Counted from the first letter of the stretch, positions 51,099 through 60,409 are shown. The stretch: DNA of 64,000 bases from G963665925 sp963665925 (GCA_963665925.1 OY762511.1:2356001-2420000), one strand, 5' to 3'. The notes: generated by a model not told the origin, from the sequence alone. Program-made: numbers and translations.

Positions 51099-52295
51099 CT
51101 ATACAAACAGGTTCATGAAACCTGTGATAATAGCTGCATTGAAGAAATCAATGAAGAGGCTGCCTACAAGTGGCAGAATGAAAAATGCTGCAGGCGCAAT
51201 TTTGTATCTTTGAGTAAGTGCGCTCATATTTGCCATTGCGTTTGGTGTAGCACCCATTCCGAATCCACAGTGACCACAGGCCATAACCGCAGCTTCGTAA
51301 TCGCGTCCCATAACGTTGAACGTTACAAAGTATGCGAATCCAGCCATTAGGAGTGTTTGTGCAATGAGCATGATCAGCATAGGACCAGCAAGGTCGGCCA
51401 GCTGCCATAGCTTTAGGCTCATCAGTGCCATAGCAAGGAAGATAGAAAGTGAAGTTTCGCCAATCACATCGATTTCCAGGCTGTTGATGCTCACTTTTGA
51501 TGATGCATCTGAAATATTTCGAATAATTGCTGCAGCAAACATGGCGCCAATGTATGGTGGGAAAGTCATGCCAGTTTTAGTAAGGGCGGCAGAAATCAGT
51601 GTGCCCAGACCCATTGCGATTACAATTTGGCATGTTGCAGCAAGAAAACGTGAAGAACTCACTTTGTCTACTGTCTCTGTTGTGTCTTGCAGTTCTGAAA
51701 TGCTTTCTGAGTGCGTGTCTAATGAAAGCAGGTTGTGCTTGTCAATCAGGCGTTTGCCAAGTGGGCCGCCGATTAGGGAGCCAGCAATCAGGCCAAATGT
51801 TGCCGATGCCATTGCAACGGCGCTTGCGCCTGCAGCTCCTGCGCTTTCAAAGATTGGTGCGTATGCACCTGATGTACCGTGACCGCCTGTCATTGGTACA
51901 GAACCCGTCGAAAGACCGATTAGCGGGTTGATTCCGAAAACCTTAGCAAAAGCGACACCGATTACATTTTGCATCGATACAAGAACGATTGCTAGAAGCA
52001 GGAAGATCATTACTTGCTTGCCACCCTTTTTAAGGAGTTTAAAGCTAGCAGTAAAACCCACTGTCGTAAAAAAAGCCGTCATGAATACCTTTTGAAGTGT
52101 AGCATCAAATTGGAATTCAAGAATTCCGGCCTGCTTCATAGCAAGTGTGAATAGCGCAAAAATAATACCGCCGATAACAGGTGCTGGAATACAGAATTTC
52201 TCAAGTACGGATACGCGGCGTCTTATGGCTTGACCACCCATAAGAATGACAACCGCCAGTGCCATAGACTGAATCATGTCTAGTGTCAAAGTCAT
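51099..52295 (-). CDS. gltS: Sodium/glutamate symporter GltS
   Basis: 398 residues with about 10-11 membrane segments. GltS motifs: RRRVSVLEKFCIPAPVIGG, GGHGTSGAYAP in the first reentrant region and GHCGFGMGATPNAMANM in the second. It imports glutamate with Na+. The ATG at 52295 is nine bases after AAGGGG; the upstream ATG at 52304 abuts that site. It lies downstream of the two-component genes on the same strand and is a plausible target of them. Confidence 0.94.
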   Translation of the reverse strand: MTLTLDMIQSMALAVVILMGGQAIRRRVSVLEKFCIPAPVIGGIIFALFTLAMKQAGILEFQFDATLQKVFMTAFFTTVGFTASFKLLKKGGKQVMIFLLLAIVLVSMQNVIGVAFAKVFGINPLIGLSTGSVPMTGGHGTSGAYAPIFESAGAAGASAVAMASATFGLIAGSLIGGPLGKRLIDKHNLLSLDTHSESISELQDTTETVDKVSSSRFLAATCQIVIAMGLGTLISAALTKTGMTFPPYIGAMFAAAIIRNISDASSKVSINSLEIDVIGETSLSIFLAMALMSLKLWQLADLAGPMLIMLIAQTLLMAGFAYFVTFNVMGRDYEAAVMACGHCGFGMGATPNAMANMSALTQRYKIAPAAFFILPLVGSLFIDFFNAAIITGFMNLFV

Positions 52296-52427
52296 TTGTA
52301 ACATCCCCTTCTACATAAATAATAAGACTGAATAATTCCTTTTTATTGTATGGAGACGCTACAAGATTCGACTGTGTTCGACAAAAAAACATAGAAAACG
52401 TTTGCAAATAATTTCTGAAAAATGATT

Positions 52428-53330
52428 TTAATGCATTTTAAGCTTGCTTATTACACCTTCAATGAATCGCTTGACACTGATTTTACCCCGAATTGTAGAG
52501 GCGTTTTCGATATATCGGATTTCCTGTCTGATTTGCCCCAAATCGAATAGAACCGTTGCGTAGTCTGTGAACTTGAGGTTTTCAAAGTCATCACGACCCA
52601 TTTCTGCAAGCGTTGTCATCGCTTTTAAGATAATTCTTCGAATACGCTGTTCGATGGAACGAACGTTGACAGAATCATTCGCATTTCTTGCTTTTTCATC
52701 AGCAAGCGCCAAATACATATCCTGCATCTTGTAGCTTGCTGTAGGATTCTTAAGTCGCATCCTTACAATTTTCATAATAATGGCACGTAAATCGTCTGTT
52801 CCATTTTCACTGATGATTCCAAGATCTGAAAAGATTTGATCAAGCTGTGCACTGACCGCGGGCTTTGTGCTTCCAGAAAGCCGGGAGGCCGCTGGTACTG
52901 CAGCTTCGTTTCGGTCCATTCCAATGACTGTATTTTTTATGAGGTTGAAAGACGTCTCCAGATCAAGCGTGTTACTGACCGTGCGAATGACACTGGTCGC
53001 CTCTATGGCGTTAATGGGCTTGTTCAGAAAAAACACACAGCCGGCTTCATAAGCTTTAGAAATCATGTATTGGTCTTCTACCTGTGAAATCATGATGAAC
53101 TTGCCCTTATAGCCGTTTTCAACAGCGGATTTGACAATGTTGATGCCATCTATGCCTGGGAGCAGCAAATCCACAATAATAATGTCGGGATTGATAAAAT
53201 CAATTTCGTCTGTAGCGTGGCGACCATCTTCAACTTCACCTACAACAGTGCCAAGGTTGTTGGACTGAATAAGGCTTATGATCATTTTGCGAATGACAAT
53301 GTCATCATCAATTACAAGAATTCTTTTCAT
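52428..53330 (-). CDS. GlnL/YcbB-like response regulator
   Basis: 300 residues. Receiver domain (1-120) with acidic pocket IDDD and the phosphorylated Asp in IIIVDLLLPG, then Lys in FLNKPINA. The C-terminal ~150 residues (MRLKNPTASYKMQDMY..., RRIILKAMTTLAEMG) match the YcbB domain of B. subtilis GlnL, a DNA-binding protein for glutamine-use genes. GAGGAGGT precedes the ATG. It is co-transcribed with its kinase (16-base gap) and next to gltS. Confidence 0.88.
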   Translation of the reverse strand: MKRILVIDDDIVIRKMIISLIQSNNLGTVVGEVEDGRHATDEIDFINPDIIIVDLLLPGIDGINIVKSAVENGYKGKFIMISQVEDQYMISKAYEAGCVFFLNKPINAIEATSVIRTVSNTLDLETSFNLIKNTVIGMDRNEAAVPAASRLSGSTKPAVSAQLDQIFSDLGIISENGTDDLRAIIMKIVRMRLKNPTASYKMQDMYLALADEKARNANDSVNVRSIEQRIRRIILKAMTTLAEMGRDDFENLKFTDYATVLFDLGQIRQEIRYIENASTIRGKISVKRFIEGVISKLKMH

Positions 53331-53346
53331 AGACTTTACCTCCTCA

Positions 53347-54585
53347 TTATATCTCAGCTGAATTAAGCGGAAGCGTAATTATGAAACGGGTGCCATTTTC
53401 CTTGTCAGTAGAAACTGAAATTTCACCATGCATTTCATTTACAAGATTTTTTACATGAGACAGACCGATTCCGGTACTTGCCTTGCCGGTACGCTCATCG
53501 AATTTTGTTGTAAAGCCGGGATTGAATATGACTTCACTCATGCCATCTGGTATACCGCACCCTTGGTCTTGCACAAGGAGAGTAAGCTGATGATCTCTTA
53601 CAGATGCATCGACCATGATTTTACCCGTTTCATAGGAAGCGGAAATACTGTTGTCAATGAGGTTGTTCAGTATTGTGAAGATGTTCAGATATTGCTTGAT
53701 CATGGCGTCCCCATTTTGGGAAAGACTAAGATCAATTTTCTTCTCTGAATGTATAATGCTCTTTTCAGAGCTGGACCGCACGATCGTCAATATTTCAGTC
53801 AAACTGAGAACTTCGATGTTCTCAAGCTTTCTCATGAAATCTTCAAAGCCGGAAAGAACTCTCAAATAATCTTTTTTGATTTCGTGAATTTCACGGGCTA
53901 TTTCCAGTGCGTTGTTTTTTGAGGGCAGATCTTGCGGTAATTCATCGTAGAGGCGATAGGACTGGCGCATGACCGATTCAATCTGGTTTGAGGATTTTCT
54001 AAGGTAAAAAAGTTCAGTTTCAACATCGGCAGCCAGACTTGTAAGCTGTACGTACCGTTTCTGATGTTCTTGGTGCTGAATGAAAAGGCTTTGCTGTTCC
54101 CAGATTGCAAAGAATATGTAGGCGATGGAAGCTCTCAAAATACCTGCAAATATGACAATTTGAATAAGCTGTAGGTTCAAATCCTGCCTAAGGATCGCTT
54201 CGACACTGTTGCTGATCGCGTCAACGGATGCCATGACGGTAATGCAACTGAACATACGTGTCCTATAATGCCTGAGGTTGACAATCAGATGAAGTGCTGC
54301 AAAACAGCCGTAGTAGAGCAGTGCCGGACGCACAAAGGCGTAAGCAGCCAGGGGCGTTTGATGCAGTATCGTGGTCTGTGTAAAATAGCGCTCGGCGCCA
54401 ATAATGGCTCCTGACAGCAGTGTGAGTGAAGGTAAGTGAATATCATCCCGGACGAGCCCTGCCAAGTGAATGAGTACAATTCCCAGTGAAAGTCTCAGCG
54501 TCCCATTTAACGGATAGAAGTGAATTTCACTGAAAAGAGCCACGAGGAGGGACAAGGGAAGATAACGTTTGATTAAGGTTTGCAT
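53347..54585 (-). CDS. GlnK/YcbA-like sensor histidine kinase
   Basis: 412 residues. About five to six N-terminal membrane helices (1-170), a coiled dimer region, and an HATPase domain (about 290-412: LNNLIDNSISAS, DQGCGIPDG, STGIGLSHVKNLV). The phosphoacceptor region is of the Spo0B/CitA-like type (REIHEIKKDYLRVLSG; His in EIHEIKKDY). Paired with the GlnL-like regulator; in B. subtilis the pair answers glutamine. AAGGAG lies six bases before the ATG. Confidence 0.88.
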   Translation of the reverse strand: MQTLIKRYLPLSLLVALFSEIHFYPLNGTLRLSLGIVLIHLAGLVRDDIHLPSLTLLSGAIIGAERYFTQTTILHQTPLAAYAFVRPALLYYGCFAALHLIVNLRHYRTRMFSCITVMASVDAISNSVEAILRQDLNLQLIQIVIFAGILRASIAYIFFAIWEQQSLFIQHQEHQKRYVQLTSLAADVETELFYLRKSSNQIESVMRQSYRLYDELPQDLPSKNNALEIAREIHEIKKDYLRVLSGFEDFMRKLENIEVLSLTEILTIVRSSSEKSIIHSEKKIDLSLSQNGDAMIKQYLNIFTILNNLIDNSISASYETGKIMVDASVRDHQLTLLVQDQGCGIPDGMSEVIFNPGFTTKFDERTGKASTGIGLSHVKNLVNEMHGEISVSTDKENGTRFIITLPLNSAEI

Positions 54586-54613
54586 ACGCGTCTCCTTGTA
54601 TTCAAGTGCACAA

Positions 54614-54627
54614 TTGTTAATTAATTA
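54614..54627. promoter_or_regulatory. AT-rich palindrome between divergent genes
   Basis: GTTAATTAATTAAC, a perfect 14-bp palindrome 28 bases before the kinase start, in its promoter region. A possible operator; low-complexity composition makes chance likely too. Confidence 0.3.
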
Positions 54628-54782
54628 ACACAAATACTAACATATTATATGCCTATGTTGAAAATGTGTCCAGCATCCTATTTGAAAATTAACTTAGTAA
54701 TGAACGAAATACGTACTTCTATGTGCTAAGTTTATCCTATTTTGATAGAATTGAAAGGAAGAAGAAAGAGAGGGTGATCCGC

Positions 54783-55307
54783 TTGAACTTACTTGCTCCA
54801 AAAACAATTTCGGAAGGGAAGATCTGCCTGAGACCAATTGAAGCAGGGGATGCAAACTTAGTTTTTGCACTGCGCTCCTGTGATGAGGTCATTGCCTATA
54901 CAGGCATTAACAAAATGCAGGACAGGAGTGAGGCAACGACGTTTATACATCGGCGCATAGAGGACATGAATGCAAGAGAAGCCTATTTCTATGTACTGGA
55001 GCTAGGGTCAGAAAAGAAAGCCATTGGTACGCTCTGCCTGTGGCAGATAAACAAAGAAAAGAGGTCAGCACATATTGGCTACGAGCTGCTTCCAGAGTTT
55101 CAGGGCCAGGGATATATGCACTCAGCCTGTCGGGCTCTGCTTTCACATAGCTTTGACTGCTTGGGTTTCTTGGCTATTTGGGCAGAAATCCATAGGAATA
55201 ATAAAGCATCCATACGACTTGTTGAAAAGCTGGGCTTTGCCCTGGTATCAGAGGATGGCTCTTTCGAGTGCTATGTGCTTTATGCAAGTGCGACCGCTAC
55301 TATATAA
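54783..55307 (+). CDS. GNAT acetyltransferase (RimJ/RimL type)
   Basis: 174 residues. The acetyl-CoA loop is seen in GYELLPEFQGQGYMHSACRALL, shown as GYELLPEFQGQGYM, followed by the typical IHRNNKASIRLVEKLGF. Start: a TTG at 54783 five bases after AGGGTGAT gives the normal family length, whereas a longer frame from 54723 adds a basic tail. Substrate unknown; ribosomal protein or small amine. Confidence 0.85.
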   Translation: MNLLAPKTISEGKICLRPIEAGDANLVFALRSCDEVIAYTGINKMQDRSEATTFIHRRIEDMNAREAYFYVLELGSEKKAIGTLCLWQINKEKRSAHIGYELLPEFQGQGYMHSACRALLSHSFDCLGFLAIWAEIHRNNKASIRLVEKLGFALVSEDGSFECYVLYASATATI

Positions 55308-55370
55308 AGAAGATCCTCTTATGATAGACTCTTTTCTTGTATTATTTTCTAAATATTTGCAAAACACCAC

Positions 55371-55400
55371 TTGGTATAAAGAAGACTATTTAGGTATAAT
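55371..55400 (+). promoter_or_regulatory. Promoter of the FAD oxidoreductase gene
   Basis: TTGGTA (55371-55376), an 18-base spacer, TATAAT (55395-55400). The leader is only about 13 bases. Confidence 0.7.
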
Positions 55401-55419
55401 AAGTAAAAAGAGGTGATAC

Positions 55420-56874
55420 ATGATGAATAATAAATATGATGTGATCATTGTTGGCGCCGGTGTGATTGGGTGCGCCATTGCAAGAGAGCTTTCAAAGTAC
55501 AAGCTCAGAATACTGGTTCTCGAGAAGGACAATGATGTAAGTAATGGCGCTTCAAAAGCCAACAGTGGCATAGTGCACGGGGGGTATGATGCAAAACACG
55601 GGACCCTCAAGGGGTATTTTTCAAGAAAAGGAAACCGTATGTTTGAAAATTTGAACAAGGAGCTGCAGTTCGGCTACTTGGAATGCGGGTCACTTGTGCT
55701 TGGATTTGATGATGCAGACCTTGTTACACTAAAAAGGCTCATGGAAAATGGCGTAAAAAATGGTGTCGATGACTTGAGAATCATTGAGCGAGATGAAATC
55801 TTGAAGCTTGAGCCACATGTCAATCCAGAAGTCAAATATGCGCTTTACTGCAAATCGGCAGGTGTGACTTCTCCGTACGAACTGACCATAGCCCTTGCTG
55901 AAAATGCCATACAGAATGGTGTTGACCTGAAACTCAACAACGAAGTGACTGCAATAGAAAAGAATGAAGATTTTACGGTTCATATAGAGGGCGAACGCTT
56001 TCAGGCTAAATATGTTGTCAATGCTGCAGGACTCTACAGCGATAAAATAGCAGGTATGATCGGCGCGGATACCTTCAGTATCCATCCTAGAAAAGGCGAG
56101 TACATATTGTTGAATAAGAATCAGGGACATCTTGCCAAAGGTGTTATATTCCAGACGCCTTCTGAGAAGGGCAAGGGGATTTTAGTGACACGTACCTATC
56201 ATGGCAACCTCATGCTCGGTCCCAATGCTCAGGAAGTTCAGGATGTCGAAGCTGTCGGAACAGGTATTGACGCCTTGAAGCACATTGTGGAAACAGCAAG
56301 AAAGTCCATAGCTGATTTTGATGTGCGTTTTACATTGACCTCCTTTGCAGGTCTTCGTGCATCAAGCAGCCTGAAGGATTTTATCATTGAGGAAAGTGCA
56401 GTTAAGGGATTTGTCAATGTTGCAGGCATAGAGTCGCCGGGGATAACATCGAGTCCTGCCATAGCTGCGTATGTATCTGAAATTCTTGAAAAGGCTGGTC
56501 TTGAACTCGAAGTGAATCCTGACTTCAATCCCATAAGAAAACCCATCATTATTCCAAAGGATGATGGGTTCGAGGGTCAAATTGATGATCCCGATCCTGC
56601 AAAAAACATAATTTGCCGGTGTGAACGGGTGACAGAGGCTGAAATTGTGGATGCGCTGCATCGAGGTATTCAGATTAATCATATAGATGGCATAAAGAGA
56701 AGAACCCGGTGCACTATGGGACCGTGTCAGGGAAATTTCTGTACACCGCGTGTCAGAAAAATTATTGCCCGCGAAATGGAGATGGATGAATCGGAAGTGA
56801 CACGCCGCGGGAAAGGTTCGTCAAGCCTGCCGGATCGCGAAGATAGACTCTTCTGGAAGAAACTCGAAAAGTAA
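55420..56874 (+). CDS. FAD-dependent oxidoreductase (GlpA/L-2-hydroxy-acid type) with BFD-like domain
   Basis: 484 residues. FAD-binding GAGVIGCAIARELSKY at the N-terminus, a DAO-type fold to about 375, and a C-terminal [2Fe-2S] BFD-like domain with cysteines in IICRCERVTEAE, RTRCTMGPCQGNFC. Anaerobic glycerol-3-phosphate dehydrogenase A has this plan; related clostridial proteins oxidise 2-hydroxy acids. No GlpB/GlpC or glycerol kinase gene is adjacent, so the substrate stays open. AGAGGTGAT precedes the ATG. Confidence 0.88.
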   Translation: MMNNKYDVIIVGAGVIGCAIARELSKYKLRILVLEKDNDVSNGASKANSGIVHGGYDAKHGTLKGYFSRKGNRMFENLNKELQFGYLECGSLVLGFDDADLVTLKRLMENGVKNGVDDLRIIERDEILKLEPHVNPEVKYALYCKSAGVTSPYELTIALAENAIQNGVDLKLNNEVTAIEKNEDFTVHIEGERFQAKYVVNAAGLYSDKIAGMIGADTFSIHPRKGEYILLNKNQGHLAKGVIFQTPSEKGKGILVTRTYHGNLMLGPNAQEVQDVEAVGTGIDALKHIVETARKSIADFDVRFTLTSFAGLRASSSLKDFIIEESAVKGFVNVAGIESPGITSSPAIAAYVSEILEKAGLELEVNPDFNPIRKPIIIPKDDGFEGQIDDPDPAKNIICRCERVTEAEIVDALHRGIQINHIDGIKRRTRCTMGPCQGNFCTPRVRKIIAREMEMDESEVTRRGKGSSSLPDREDRLFWKKLEK

Positions 56875-57009
56875 AAAGTCGAAACTTTTTACGCAAAGGT
56901 GTGGTTTAAATCAGAGTTCGGGTAATAAAAGAAGGATAGAGAACAGGTTTTTTCAGCTGAACAGAACTCAGTTTGGATAATATAGCACGTGGAAAAAGGG
57001 GGATTACGC

Positions 57010-57570
57010 ATGTCTATTGGGAAACGTATTGAAGATACAATGAACTTTATGATGGAAATATCAAACTATATAGCTGATCAGACAAGTGAAATCAAAAGGC
57101 TGAATAAGTCCTTGAACATGTACAGCACATTATTCGATGTCAATAAGTATATGAACAAGAGTTTGGAGCTTAAGGTCCTCTTGCCGATTGTTGAAGATGC
57201 GATGAAGGCGACGGTTGGCGTGAATCATGCCATTGTGCTCATCAGCAGGCACGATACTGCATGTGATATTGAGGGAGCACATATTGATTTTGAGAAAATA
57301 GATGCTCTGAACATTGAGGAGTACACCTATGTGGAAGACCTGTCCAAAACACCTGAAATCAATCTGAATCAGGGGTGTCTGTTTATTCAGAAGCTTGAAC
57401 TGATAAATGGCTACAATGGCTATCTTCTGGGCTATTGGCATAGGGCCTGCTCTGTTGATGATGACAAGCTTGCCTTTCTTAAAATACTCGGGATCCAAAC
57501 CGCACTTTCAGTTAAGAGTTCACTCCTGATGGAAGGCTTGACACTCAAGGCTGACGGGAAAGCATTATAA
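57010..57570 (+). CDS. GAF-like cytoplasmic sensor protein
   Basis: 186 residues, no membrane helix. An N-terminal coiled coil (about 15-45) precedes a region like the start of GAF domains (LYSTLFDVNKYMNKSLEL-type, ALSVKSSLL at the end). No output domain is attached. The ATG at 57010 follows AGGGGGATT. A terminator follows, so it is separate from the nickel cluster. Assignment by pattern only. Confidence 0.55.
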   Translation: MSIGKRIEDTMNFMMEISNYIADQTSEIKRLNKSLNMYSTLFDVNKYMNKSLELKVLLPIVEDAMKATVGVNHAIVLISRHDTACDIEGAHIDFEKIDALNIEEYTYVEDLSKTPEINLNQGCLFIQKLELINGYNGYLLGYWHRACSVDDDKLAFLKILGIQTALSVKSSLLMEGLTLKADGKAL

Positions 57571-57603
57571 AAGGAATATTTACTGCAAATATAAGTGTAG
57601 TCT

Positions 57604-57638
57604 GGGGCCAGGGAAATGTTATTCTCTGGCCCATTTTA
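57604..57638 (+). terminator. Terminator after the GAF-like gene
   Basis: GGGGCCAG / CTGGCCC arms, then ATTTTAT. Confidence 0.75.
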
Positions 57639-57660
57639 TGACCTAATTCGAAATTCGTTG

Positions 57661-57709
57661 TTGACCACTTTGGTCATAAATAGTAAACTTGTATTGACCG
57701 AAGTGGTCA
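57661..57709 (+). promoter_or_regulatory. Promoter with twin operators of the TetR-nickel cluster
   Basis: TTGACC (57661-57666), a 17-base spacer, TAAACT (57684-57689). Two 15-bp palindromes, TGACCACTTTGGTCA (57662-57676, over the -35) and TGACCGAAGTGGTCA (57695-57709, over the start), share TGACC-N5-GGTCA with centres 33 bases apart. They are well placed for autorepression by the TetR protein that follows. Confidence 0.75.
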
Positions 57710-57710
57710 G

Positions 57711-57875
57711 TTTTTTATTGTTTAGGAGATTTCATTTCCTAAACAATAAAAAAGCGGGGATTGGAAAGGGGATTCCCCTTGTCCGGTTTAAGGAGGGTGC
57801 TGAGCTGGCTTTGCCAGCGTCGAAGGGAACCATAGGGTTCACTAGCGAAACGCCGAAGGCGTCTTTTTTATTTTG
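57711..57875 (+). ncRNA. Hairpin-rich leader with terminator before the tetR-cbi-lar cluster
   Basis: In order: a 17-bp A/T-rich perfect stem (57711-57753); three G/C stems with 3-4-base loops, AAGGGG/CCCCTT (57766-57780), GCTGGC/GCCAGC (57804-57818), GAACC/GGTTC (57827-57840); and a terminator ACGCC/GGCGT plus TTTTTT (57850-57869). No gene is seen in this 165-base stretch. It looks like an attenuated leader; it does not match the NiCo or cobalamin riboswitch motifs I know. Confidence 0.5.
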
Positions 57876-57876
57876 T
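57849..57876 (+). terminator. Attenuator terminator before tetR
   Basis: ACGCC-GAA-GGCGT followed by CTTTTTTATTTT, ending about 30 bases before the tetR start. Transcripts must pass it to express tetR and the nickel transporter. Confidence 0.7.
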
Positions 57877-57904
57877 TGATCTTAGAGGTCAAAAGGGGGC
57901 AGTC

Positions 57905-58510
57905 ATGTTTCAAAAGTTCGAAGTTTTGGACGAGGCGAAGAAAAAGCATATCATAAATGCCGCAATGACGGAGTTTGTAAGAGGCGGGTATGAAAAAGCG
58001 TCAATGAATACTGTCGTTGAAGCCGCAGGTATTTCCAAGGGGTCGCTCTTCTATTATTTTGGAAATAAGAAGCAGCTCTACCTGTATCTTTTTGAAAACT
58101 GTGAAGAACTGATTATTGATAATGCACACCGGCATCTTGACCATAAGGAGTCTGATTTCTTGAAGCGTATGGAGCACGTAATTCGCTGCAATGCGTCTCT
58201 TCTAAAGGACTATCCACTGGTATATGCTTTTGTTAAGGGCTGTAAGAATGAAAAAAGCGAAAAGGTCCGTCATGAAATCGGAAAACTGAAAATCAAGCAT
58301 ACAGAGGAACTTTTCAGTAGAGTCTATAAGGACATTGACGAGAGTCTTTTCAAAGAAGGCATAGATATCAGGATGGCGCAGTTTGCTGTAAAATCCACAA
58401 TGTTTCAGATTATGCATGAAGCAATGCAACAGTCAGAATTTGAACTGGACAATGTCCTGAAAAAGGTTGAAGACTGCAGGCGTTTTTTTGAAATGACACT
58501 TTACAAGTAA
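57905..58510 (+). CDS. TetR/AcrR-family regulator
   Basis: 201 residues. N-terminal HTH: INAAMTEFVRGGYEKASMN, then GISKGSLFYYFGNKKQLYLY, the classic TetR recognition helix region. The rest is a helical ligand domain. AAAAGGGGG precedes the ATG. First gene of the nickel transport/Lar cluster and downstream of twin palindromes, so autoregulation is likely. TetR control of a CbiMNQO system is unusual; NikR or riboswitches are more common. Confidence 0.9.
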   Translation: MFQKFEVLDEAKKKHIINAAMTEFVRGGYEKASMNTVVEAAGISKGSLFYYFGNKKQLYLYLFENCEELIIDNAHRHLDHKESDFLKRMEHVIRCNASLLKDYPLVYAFVKGCKNEKSEKVRHEIGKLKIKHTEELFSRVYKDIDESLFKEGIDIRMAQFAVKSTMFQIMHEAMQQSEFELDNVLKKVEDCRRFFEMTLYK

Positions 58511-58536
58511 AGGACATGCAATTAAGGAGGCATATT

Positions 58537-59595
58537 ATGCATATGAGTGATGCGCTGATCAGTCCCGTAGTTGGCGGGGCCATGTGGGCTGTAAGCGCTG
58601 GTATGGTGGCACATGCATCAAAACGTGTCGAAGATTCAATCATAGAAAATCGACTTGCCTATATGGGGGTAGCTGGCGCCTTTGTTTTCGCGTCTCAAAT
58701 GATCAATTTTGCGATTCCTGGAACAGGCTCCAGCGGACATATTGGTGGCGGTATACTCCTAGCCATCTTACTTGGACCACATGCCGGTTTTTTGACTATG
58801 GCAAGTATTTTATTTGTGCAGGCCCTGTTTTTTGCAGATGGTGGGCTCTTGGCATATGGAAGTAATTTGTTCAACATGGGGGTGTTGACCTCTTATGTGG
58901 CTTATCCCCTGATCTACTTGCCAATCAGCCGGATTGGAAAATCAAATCCTGATAAAAGAAAGGTCTACATAATGATAGGGGCAGTACTGGCTGCAACACT
59001 TGGGCTGCAAATGGGGGCGTTTGGCGTTGTTTTGGAAACGCTATTGTCAGGGAGAACGGAACTTCCCTTTTCAACATTTGTCATGTTCATGCAACCCATA
59101 CATCTGGCAATCGGTCTGATAGAGGGGGCAGTCACGGCAGCTGTGGCAGGATATCTTTTTAATCAGAGGGAAGACATGCATTTTGAGATATTCAGTGCGT
59201 CTTCTGATGCCACTGAGCATGTAACAAAATCAAAGAAAACAAAAAAGCTGGTTCTTTCCATGGCTTTGGCGGCAATCCTTATTGGGGGAGGCATGTCTCA
59301 ATTTGCCTCTGGCAGTCCAGATGGGCTGGAATGGTCCATTGAAAAGGTTGAAGCGCTGGAATCGGTGCCGGAAGTATCGAGCAGCCACATCCATGAACTG
59401 ATGGCATCCTTGCAGGAAAGCGCAGCACTGCTCCCGGACTATGATTTCAAATCAGATACTGGAGTGGAGGGGACCGCTATCGGAACCAGCACTTCGGGTG
59501 TTGTTGGAAGTGTATTGACATTGCTTCTGGCGGGACTGCTTGGAATGTCTGCCAAATGGGCTAGAACCCAGCATTTGAAACGACAGAAGATTTAG
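58537..59595 (+). CDS. cbiM: Nickel/cobalt ECF transporter, CbiM-CbiN fusion
   Basis: 352 residues. The protein begins Met-His-Met; in CbiM/NikM the second-position His is an essential metal ligand, which fixes this start (AAGGAGG upstream). Seven or so membrane helices (to about 205) form CbiM; a linker and a C-terminal CbiN-like part follow (SPDGLEWSIEKV, then a last helix near 325-345), so M and N are fused. Neighbouring lar genes point to nickel as substrate. Confidence 0.9.
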   Translation: MHMSDALISPVVGGAMWAVSAGMVAHASKRVEDSIIENRLAYMGVAGAFVFASQMINFAIPGTGSSGHIGGGILLAILLGPHAGFLTMASILFVQALFFADGGLLAYGSNLFNMGVLTSYVAYPLIYLPISRIGKSNPDKRKVYIMIGAVLAATLGLQMGAFGVVLETLLSGRTELPFSTFVMFMQPIHLAIGLIEGAVTAAVAGYLFNQREDMHFEIFSASSDATEHVTKSKKTKKLVLSMALAAILIGGGMSQFASGSPDGLEWSIEKVEALESVPEVSSSHIHELMASLQESAALLPDYDFKSDTGVEGTAIGTSTSGVVGSVLTLLLAGLLGMSAKWARTQHLKRQKI

Positions 59596-59604
59596 AGGTC
59601 AATT

Positions 59605-60375
59605 ATGAACAAAGCTGTGGACACGCTATTCAACTTGTGTCATTTAGAAGAACTTGCCAGGAGAGACACTTGGCTCAATCGCTTACATCCACTGTCCAAG
59701 CTGGCAGTGACATTCATTTATATCATTGCGGTGGCAAGTGCTGGGAACTACGCACTTGAAACAGTTATTCTTTATGGCATTTACCCTGTGGCAATTTTGA
59801 CTTGTTTTGATCTGCCGCTTAAGCCACTTGCCGGAAAAATGATCATTCCTGTTCTCATGGCAACTGGAATAGGGATACTGAATCCGTTTTTTGACTCAAA
59901 TCATATTGTGCTTGCAGGCGGATACAGCATTTCTGCAGGATGGATTTCGCTGCTCGTGCTCTTTTTAAAATCTGTCATGACAATTTTTGCAGCCATTGCC
60001 CTTGTGGCAACCACAAAGATTGAAGAAATTGCCTATGCACTCACATGCATTAAAGTGCCGCGGGTCATGACGGTACACTTCCTTCTCATGTATAGATACA
60101 TCACTGTTCTGATCAATGAGGTCGACAGGGTTATAACAGCCTACAGCATGCGGTCTGGTGGCAAGCGGTCAATTGACTACCGTGCCTGGGGATCGCTTAT
60201 CGGGCAATTGTTTATAAGGACATCAAATCGTGCAGTGGAAATTCACGAAGCTATGAGACTCAGAGGGTTTGATGGACATTTCCATCATGGCAAAAATGCG
60301 GAGATTACAAGCAGGGATATTGCATATGTAAGTGTATGCTGTGCTCTAATCCTTGGGATACTGTTTTTCCTTTAA
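59605..60375 (+). CDS. cbiQ: ECF transporter transmembrane coupling protein CbiQ
   Basis: 256 residues, about five membrane helices. N-terminal RLHPLSKLAVTF and cytoplasmic coupling helices with AYSMRSGGKR and EAMRLRGF are CbiQ/EcfT signatures that contact the ATPase. Starts nine bases after cbiM. Confidence 0.9.
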   Translation: MNKAVDTLFNLCHLEELARRDTWLNRLHPLSKLAVTFIYIIAVASAGNYALETVILYGIYPVAILTCFDLPLKPLAGKMIIPVLMATGIGILNPFFDSNHIVLAGGYSISAGWISLLVLFLKSVMTIFAAIALVATTKIEEIAYALTCIKVPRVMTVHFLLMYRYITVLINEVDRVITAYSMRSGGKRSIDYRAWGSLIGQLFIRTSNRAVEIHEAMRLRGFDGHFHHGKNAEITSRDIAYVSVCCALILGILFFL

Positions 60376-60409
60376 GGACATGATGTGTTTGAAAGAACAA
60401 GGGGTTAAT

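Noticed and set aside
57640..57875. NiCo (czcD) or cobalamin riboswitch
   Set aside because: The conserved blocks I know for these classes (for example a B12 box) are not present; only generic hairpins are seen.
57616..57879. Plus-strand 87-codon frame before tetR
   Set aside because: It covers the promoter, the twin operators and the hairpin series; no ribosome-binding site.
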